Both the position numbers and the translations under genes were made by a program. 64,000 nucleotides of DNA. It comes from Trileptium ribeirensis (lineage: Eukaryota; Nematoda; Enoplea; Enoplida; Thoracostomopsidae). Of the stretch, positions 57,368 through 64,000 are shown one piece after another (positions within the stretch are counted from its first letter, which is position 1; each line of letters begins with the position of its first letter). The stretch is taken from positions 1 through 64,000 of the forward strand of contig JASANE010000610.1 in NCBI GenBank assembly GCA_030248225.1, in the 5' to 3' direction. Below the pieces are notes generated by a model that saw nothing but the letters and a program-made list of their open reading frames with translations, was not told the DNA's origin and did no database searches.

Positions 57368-59795
57368 CAGAACGTAGTGAAACGTAGTGGAGATTGTATG
57401 TTGCAGGGGATTTTCCGTCTGTGTGTATGTATGTGTGTGATCGACCATAACTCGGCAAAGCCTTAACCGATTTTCATGATCTTGGGATCTTGAGCTCATT
57501 CCAATCGGCATAATCGATTTACCATGTACATCCCCAAGCGTTTTTGACCGGAGCGAGGCGAAGCCATTTTCTGTCTGGGATTAAAATGGTCGATGTCCGT
57601 CCGTTCGTTAGTTCGTTCGTTCGGTCCGACGGATCTCAAGAACCACGGAACCGATTTTAAAAAACTTTTTTGTTTGAAAGCCTATCATGTCAGAGTGTGC
57701 ACCTGATATTTGGGATTAAAAATTTTGAGTGGTTAATTAGTAATTAGCTAATTAGTTAAGCTTATGCAGCTAAAATAAAGAATTTTGCAGTATTTGTGTT
57801 ATTTATTGAAATAGAATCGTGTCGGTCAAACTATTATAGGGTTTTTTGGGTCGAAGAATTCAAATATAATATTTTTTCCAATGATAAAGCCCTATGCAAT
57901 GTAGTTATTTGAAGAACATAAAATTGAGTACATTCGTAATGCCACAGCCCAAGCTCCGCTCACAAATGTAGTTCTACTACCGACTAGTTCGATTTGGGTT
58001 CTGGTTCCGGGGTTAGGGGTCAAAATGTGGGGTTTTTACCCCATTGTAGTACCCTTCACGGAAGCAAGGTTATTTTTATCGTAACTTTCGATTTTTGTCT
58101 CGATGGTTTTATTTCATACTAAAATAATAAATGCCGATGCCACTTTTTTGTTTTTCGATTACGGCTCCGGTCCTGGTTCTGGGAAACTCATTGCCGGTGC
58201 TGGTTTTTCTCTGTGACCCATGGTTCCATAGGTACGGGGGTATGACGCCCCATGGTTCGGGTCAGAGGTCAAAATGATGGTTTTTCACGCCATTTCAGCA
58301 ACCTTCACGGAAGCAAACTTATTTTTATCTTAACTTTCAAATATTTATCTCTGGTTGGTTTTATTTCATAGTAAAATGATAAATGCCGATGCCACTTTTT
58401 TTGTTTTTCGGTTAAGGCTCCGGTTCTAGAATTACGGGGTTTGAGGTATATGGGGTAAGGGTAACCCGGACCCAAAATTCAAAAATTTGTTCTGACGTCC
58501 TGGGCGGCAGAAAGGTTCTACTTGGGGGTTTTCGGGCATGGGAAGCTCATTGATTGTATTGGTTGTGCTCTGTGAAACATGGTTCTACGGGTACGGGGTA
58601 AGGAACCCCGAAGGTTCGGGGTTAGAGGTCAAAATGGGGGTTTTTCAGTTTATTTTTATCTCAACTATCGAATTTTTTGGCTGGTTGGTTTTATTTCATA
58701 GTAAAATGATAAGTGCCGATGCCTCTTTTTTGTTTTTCGATTAAGACTCTGGTTCTAGAATTATGGGGTTTGAGGCATGGTGCCCCAATGGTTCCCCGAC
58801 CCAAAATTCGAAAATTTGTTCTGACGTCGTGGGCGGCTGAAAAGTAAGTTTTACTTGGGTTTTTTTCACCCCATTTTAGTACACTTCACGGAAGCAAGCT
58901 TATTTTTATCTTAACTTTCGAATTTTTTCTCTGGTTGGTTTTATTTCATAGCGAAATGATAAGTGCCGATTCTCTTTTTTTTTGTTTTTCGATTAAGGCT
59001 GCTGTTTTAGTGTTACGGAGTTTGAGGTATGGTGCCCCAATTGTATGGAACCCCAAAATTCGAAAATTTGTTTTGATGTCCTGGGCAGCTGAAAAGTTTC
59101 ACTTGGGGGTGTTCGGGCATGGGAAACTCATTGCCGGTGTTGGTTTTGCTCTATGACCCATGGTTCCATGGGTACGGGGGTATGGCGCCCCCAAGGTTCG
59201 GAATCAGAGAGCGAAATAAAGGTTTTTTTACCTCTTTTAGTACCCGTGACGAAAGCAAGATTATTTTTATCTTAACTTTCGAATTTTTTTCTCTGGTTGG
59301 GTTTATTTCATAGTAAAACGATGAATGCCGATGCTTCTTTTTTGTTTTTCAATTACGGCACCGGTTCATATGGTTTGAGGCGTGGCACCCCCTTGGTTCA
59401 TCGACCCAAAATTCGAAAATTTGTTCTGACGTCCTGGGCGGCTGAAAAGTTTTACTTGGGTGTTTTGGGCGTGGCAAACTCATTGTTGGTGTTTATTTTG
59501 CTCTGCGATCCATGGTTGTATAGGTACGGGAGTATGGCGCCGCCATGGTTCATCGATCCAAAGCTCCTAATTTTACTGTTACGTCCTTGGAGGCTGATAG
59601 CTTGCACGTGAGGTTTTGGGGTATGGGAAACTTATTGCCGGTGTTAGTTTTGTTCTAACTTGTGCGGTATTATGTGATATCGACATATAGCGTATGGACG
59701 TATGTTATCGAGAGCTGATTGGCTGTGCACGCAAAAGGCATGGGTGTACCTATGCTTCACTACGTTCTGCGATCTCGATACAGTGACTAGTATCA
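57368..59795 (+). mobile_element. CAGAACGTAGTG element, copy 2, with nested insertion
   Basis: CAGAACGTAGTG starts at 57368 (followed by a partial duplicate AACGTAGTGG) and CACTACGTTCTG ends at 59769; similarity to copy 1 goes on to GTGACTAGT. The internal unit recurs at 58053, 58311, 58884 and 59243 with an incomplete copy near 58630. The CCATAACTCGGCAAAG...GATTTTCATGATCTTGGG head matches 22740-22790. At 57541-57990 it is interrupted by the GAGCG repeat element also found at 47006. Confidence 0.7.
57541..57990 (+). mobile_element. GAGCG...CGCTC repeat element, copy 2, nested
   Basis: Same sequence as 47006-47480 with few differences, including the GTTCGTTAGTTCGTTCGTTC run and the ending GCTCCGCTCACAAATGTAGTT. 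It lies inside the CAGAACGTAGTG element, so it inserted later than that element. Confidence 0.75.
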
Positions 59796-61204
59796 TATAC
59801 TCTGCCGGGTAGCAATAGAGATAACAATTGCACAGATGTGTGCTTTAGCTAATGGTGTGACATTTTACTGTCTACGGTTGGCACCATTGCGCGGCGACAG
59901 CATCAGATGTGTCCCGTGCACGCTAATCGAGCTTCGTGCATTTGTGTCTACCATACTGGCTTCAGCGTGCAGTAAGTGCTCACAAATGAACGTGAAGCAC
60001 GCATAATATCATGCAAAAGTAAGAATTGGGATTATCACGTGAATTTACGACGTTTGTACCTGCATTTGGGCGACTGTCGACAACACGTTACACTAACACG
60101 GCTTTGACCATCACTTACGTAGTCGACTTATGGTTTAACATATACATTTCTATCCGACGTGGAGATAACTTCTCCCGACTATGTTCTCAACGCTTATAGT
60201 ATGAAAATTCTTATAACTTATTCTTGTCAAATGCGCATGCACCACTCATGTGATAGTTACCGCATTAAGCCCTTTTTAGATGAAAATGTAAGCATCTATT
60301 AAAATATTGCTATGTTTTAACACGGAAACTTGTGTCTGATCATATTTTTGGAGACTGTACTATGTCGCTAGATACTCTGGTGTAGCTCCTATCCTAATAT
60401 GTTGTTTCAAGAAATAGTACAGCGAAAATTTGATCGATTTGGTATCGAAATTGAATGTGATAAAACAACAAAGCGATATTTTACAAATTTTGACAAAACA
60501 TGCATCCTTCAGCTTAATTACTTGATGGATCTTTGCTCTCGAGAACAACTTAATATAGAAGGTACAGTCACGACCAGTAATAAGTGTACAATATAATCTA
60601 TCGACATTTCGACCGATTTCAATGAAACGAAGTTTCTATAGATTTAGAGTATATAAACGAAATTGTGATTGATCTAATGCAGTTAAATTTCAATTTTTTT
60701 AAAATTACTATTATTTTCGAAATTTATATTTATTGCGATTAGGCGAAATTTCGATCGATAGAGATTTCTGTCGAAAATTTTACATTCAGTCGTTTCTTTA
60801 CCGGTGTGTTGGTGGTACACAGGTTTATTATTTGGCGTTGGTATTTCCAATCGAGTTAGTTTGAGTTTACTATTGTAGTCAATGATTGATTCCATAGACC
60901 CAGGCATATGGAATTTGTTGTCTCTCACAGTTTCACACTTTCTGAAATATTAAGGGTAAATAGCACGGTGTGGAACGGCTTTTACGTCTTCGGTGTTGTA
61001 CATATTTAAGTAAAAGTATCAAAATACCTCAATGCCTGCTTGTTTTGCTGGTTGGCTATAGCGGTTTAGTTGGCTATAATACAATGCAAAATTAAAGAAG
61101 CTTCGAATCTTGTACACCTACCAAGCCCAGATACGAAAGTACGGCGGATTATGCATATACATTTATATTATTTAGCAACGCCCCGTACGTGCAACGTACG
61201 TATT
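59796..61204 (+). other. CRTC intron 8 segment, nothing recognised
   Basis: No exon, RNA gene or repeat with another copy in this window was recognised. Short open frames only. Confidence 0.45.
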
Positions 61205-61961
61205 CTATCACTAGTAACTCTATCGACATTGCTGAACGTAGTGAAGCCTAGGTACACCTACTCCTTTTGCGTGTGCAGCGAATTAGCGCTGGATAGCATA
61301 GGTCGATATGCAATATGTAGATATCACACAATACCACACAAATTAGAACAAAATTAACGCCGGAAATAAATTTCCCATGCCCGAAAATGCCCAAAGTGCA
61401 AGCTATAAGCCTCCCTGGACGTTACAATAAAATTAGGAATTTTCAGTCGGTCAACCATGAGGGAGCCATATCCCCGTACCCATGGAACCATGGGCCGCAG
61501 AACAAAATCAACACCTGCAATGGATTTCTCATGCCCGAAAACCTTAAAGTGAAACTTTTCAGCCGCCAAGAAATTTTCGAATTTTGGGTCGATAATCCAC
61601 GAGGGTGGCATACCTCAAACTCCAGCACCGGAGCCTTAATCGAAAAACAAAAAAGAGGCATCGGCATTTATCATTTTCCTATGAAATAAAACCAACAGAG
61701 AAAAAAATTCCAAAGTTGAGATAAAAATAATTTTGCTTTCGTGAAGTTTGCTAATTTGGGGCAAAAAACCCACATTTTGATCCCTGATCCAGACCATAAA
61801 TCAAAAACGCTCGGTAAATCGACTATTCCGGTTCGAATCAGCCCAAGATCATGAAAATCGGTTAAGTCGTTCCCGAGTTATGGCCGATCAAACACTTAGA
61901 CGGAATTTAAAAGCTTTCTCCCCTGCAACACACAATCTCCACTACGTTACATTAGGTTCTG
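61205..61961 (-). mobile_element. CAGAACGTAGTG element, copy 3 (inverted, short)
   Basis: Read on the minus strand it begins CAGAACCTAATGTAACGTAG at 61961, passes TGTGTGTTGCAGGGGAGA and one internal tandem unit, and ends with CACTACGTTCAG at about 61232, then GTTACTAGT. It is about 730-760 bases, holding one unit of the ~350-base repeat where the other copies hold three to five. Confidence 0.7.
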
Positions 61962-62965
61962 ATTAAGCAATGTACGGCGGCTACATCAAACCTTTTCAAT
62001 ATTGTCACCATATAGTAATGATCTTTTTCTTAATTACATCTCCGCGGCATGTAGCAACGAACACTGCTTAGCTGATGCTGTCGCCACTTTATTATAGATC
62101 AAACATTTGCGTACGCTTACGCGCCACAGGTATTACACAAAGATTTTTGAGCTGTCATTCAAAACTTTATAACCTTACGCCATTTTAGAAATACTATTTT
62201 CTTACTTATATTAGAGAACAAGGGAATTTTCGATTCATGCTAGGTAGAATTTTACGTTTTACTTCGACATCTGGTTAGCTGTCCTACCGTCAATTCTATC
62301 CAGCCTTCAACAGCGAAACGCAAGAGTTTACCCATGAAGTCCTGTGTGCTATATACATTATATGATATCGTACATTTTTATGTTCGTTTCATATTATAAA
62401 CTTCCTCGTGGTATGCATACGACTGCGCAAAAATTCCAAGAATTAGTCATTCGACTATTGTTCACACCGATTAAGTCAAAAATCTTTTTTCGACTAGCAA
62501 ACACGATTTTTTGATCAACAATGCACCAAATTTGATGAGGATTGCTTTTCGAGGCAGTTTTCAGTTACATAATAATTAGTTAAATGTTATTGTAACATAA
62601 TTATACAGCAACTCTGAGTGTTAAATGTGATTTGAGAAAAATTGTGCATTTGATCAAAAGAATTTTAATGGTCTGCACCGACAAGTTATAAAATTGGCTC
62701 GGACCCGTCCGCGGACATCACTACGATTTATAAATAAATTACAAATGATTGCTATTTAGCTGGAAAATTCTACCTGTACCCGTTTGTTGCTTGGTTGGGT
62801 CGCGTCACAGTAACAACGTAGCTATTAATTCTCGCTCTGGTGGTCACCGTTAGTAAACATTAAGGTTTTATTGCGGTAGAGTTTGACCTTTCTAGAATGG
62901 GATTGTATAACGGGCATATTTTTGTCTACACAATTAACTTGTCCGTATCCTAAAGTGTTATCTAT
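61962..62965 (+). other. CRTC intron 8 segment; hAT-like end at 62707-62723
   Basis: GTCCGCGGACATCACTA at 62707-62723 is, in reverse complement, TAGTGATGTCCGCGGAC, nearly the same as TAGTGATGTTCGCGGAC at 19436. Both look like hAT-type transposon ends (TAGTGATG...). Otherwise nothing recognised. Confidence 0.4.
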
Positions 62966-63238
62966 TTAACCCTTTCATGCCCGAACTAATTTGTATATCG
63001 TGCAATGTTTGACAAACTCAAGCCTGCGCCAGTGATCGAACCCGAAACGTACGGGTGAAACTTGTGTACGCAAACCACTGGGCTGTCTGATAGCTGTTGC
63101 TTCGTTCCTTAAGGAACCTCACAATGCGAGCGCATAACAACGCACGTTCAAACGTACGATATACGACACACTCAGTAAACACAACGAGTCGCAACGTGCG
63201 TTGGGTCCATTTGGACCTTATGGGCATGAGAGGATTAA
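62966..63238. mobile_element. piggyBac-like MITE, 273 bp, TTAA borders
   Basis: The ends are TTAA|CCCTTTCATGCCC (62966-62982) and GGGCATGAGAGGA|TTAA (63222-63238), imperfect inverted repeats flanked by TTAA on both sides. TTAA target duplication and CCC(T)TT-type ends are hallmarks of piggyBac transposons. The interior has no transposase. On the minus strand it contains CGGGTTCGATCAC (B-box-like) near 63030-63045 and AGCCCAGTGGTTTGCG (A-box-like) near 63075-63095, so it may have captured or contain a tRNA-like segment. Confidence 0.65.
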
Positions 63239-63394
63239 ACGGCGATAATTTTTTGTCTTTGGACGTTAATTCCTAAACCTATGTGTTTGTAATTATTCTT
63301 AAACACGATAATTCTATGGCTGTGAGTACGTTTTGAGTAAGGTAAGGTTATTTCTATTGTGGAAAAAGTTTTATTACTCTGATTATAATTTTAG

Positions 63395-63489
63395 CAGTTA
63401 TGCTGTACAGCAAAACTTTAGCGGAAGCAGTAGTCATATACCACTGTCGCCTCGAGATAGCCAGACGATACCAAACATTCTTGTTACAG
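63395..63489 (+). CDS. CRTC: CRTC exon 9: conserved PNI-L-T segment
   Basis: Acceptor TAATTTTAG|C and donor TTACAG|GTAACG enclose 95 bases (phase 2 to 1). Joined to AA from exon 8, it reads NSYAVQQNFSGSSSHIPLSP and then RDSQTIPNILVT. The last part corresponds to the conserved SLPNIILTG segment just before the C-terminal transactivation domain of CRTCs. The transactivation domain itself must lie in exon 10 or later, beyond 64000. Confidence 0.87.
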
Positions 63490-64000
63490 GTAACGTTTAT
63501 AGCTAAATAACAACTTTATACAGTCTAAATGATTGACTAGCAACACTGCTAAATTGCATACGAGTCTTAAAGAACTACGAATATTTTGGCATCACTGCAT
63601 TTCAGCTAAATACTATCGCATTTTGTCGAGAGATGGTGAAGTTAAAAGTTACATCTGATTGGGTGTAGATGTTAATACTGAATAATTGTAGAACGTGGCG
63701 GTACAAATGTTCAGCTTATGTGGTTGGGCACTGCAATACTGCAGCGCAAAATTTCAATTATTCTATTCTAATACACTCAACATTTGGAAATTATAAGCTG
63801 TCACTCATCCTGGATGAGCAGTTATACTAGTTGTGTTACCGCTATTGTATGAATTGATGTCTTTACCCAGTTCTAATCAGATGGAACTTTTAACTCCGCC
63901 AGCTCAAAATTCAGCGCTACAGTATATGTGGGCATAAACCAAAACGTAAACACTCAATATATATATGTCATTACAGTAATCAACGAGTGTGCGTGTACCA
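63490..64000 (+). other. CRTC intron 9, start
   Basis: AT-rich sequence after the GTAACG donor up to the edge of the window. No further exon found. Confidence 0.6.

Overview
This looks like a piece of an invertebrate animal genome. It has a spliced gene with long introns, GT-AG exon boundaries, an endonuclease/RT/RNase H non-LTR retrotransposon, a Gag-like retroelement and many families of short inverted-repeat and tandem-repeat elements. There is no operon-like gene packing. The sequence alone does not let me name a phylum.

Layout. (1) Bases 1-11519 are one very large imperfect palindrome: two arms of about 5.5 kb around a spacer of about 0.4 kb. The right arm carries an intact single reading frame of about 1,590 codons. 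Its product has a complete DEDDy-type 3'-5' exonuclease core, an AN1-like zinc-finger pair, a coiled coil and a helical C-terminus. The left arm carries the same gene facing the other way, broken by many indels. I recognise no transposase, integrase or reverse transcriptase in it. This is the most likely undescribed system in the window. (2) Bases about 12,500-17,200 hold a decayed Gag-like, Asn/Gln-rich repeat protein between related noncoding blocks, probably a broken LTR retroelement. (3) From 18,823 to beyond the right edge lies one host gene on the + strand, a CREB-regulated transcription coactivator (CRTC/TORC). I find nine exons whose splice phases all agree. The N-terminal CREB-binding helix, the SIK/AMPK-type Ser site (WRRTHSDP) and the conserved PNI-L-T segment are recognisable. 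The C-terminal transactivation exon lies outside the window, and an exon for the SLPNVN-type motif was not found.

The CRTC introns (up to about 12 kb) are packed with repeats: a frameshifted RNase H-type LINE (24.8-28.5 kb); a LINE 3' fragment (30.7 kb); a family with inverted CAGAACGTAGTG motifs and internal ~350-bp tandem repeats (22.7, 57.4 and 61.2 kb); a family with GAAACGGAGCGAGC-type inverted ends, two copies of which contain ~150-180-bp tandem repeats (31.7, 36.5, 39.4 and 43.8 kb); a piggyBac-like MITE with TTAA borders (62.97 kb); tRNA-derived SINE-like sequence (40.7 kb); hAT-like ends; and minisatellites (54.5-55.9 kb). All sequence comparisons were made by eye within this window.
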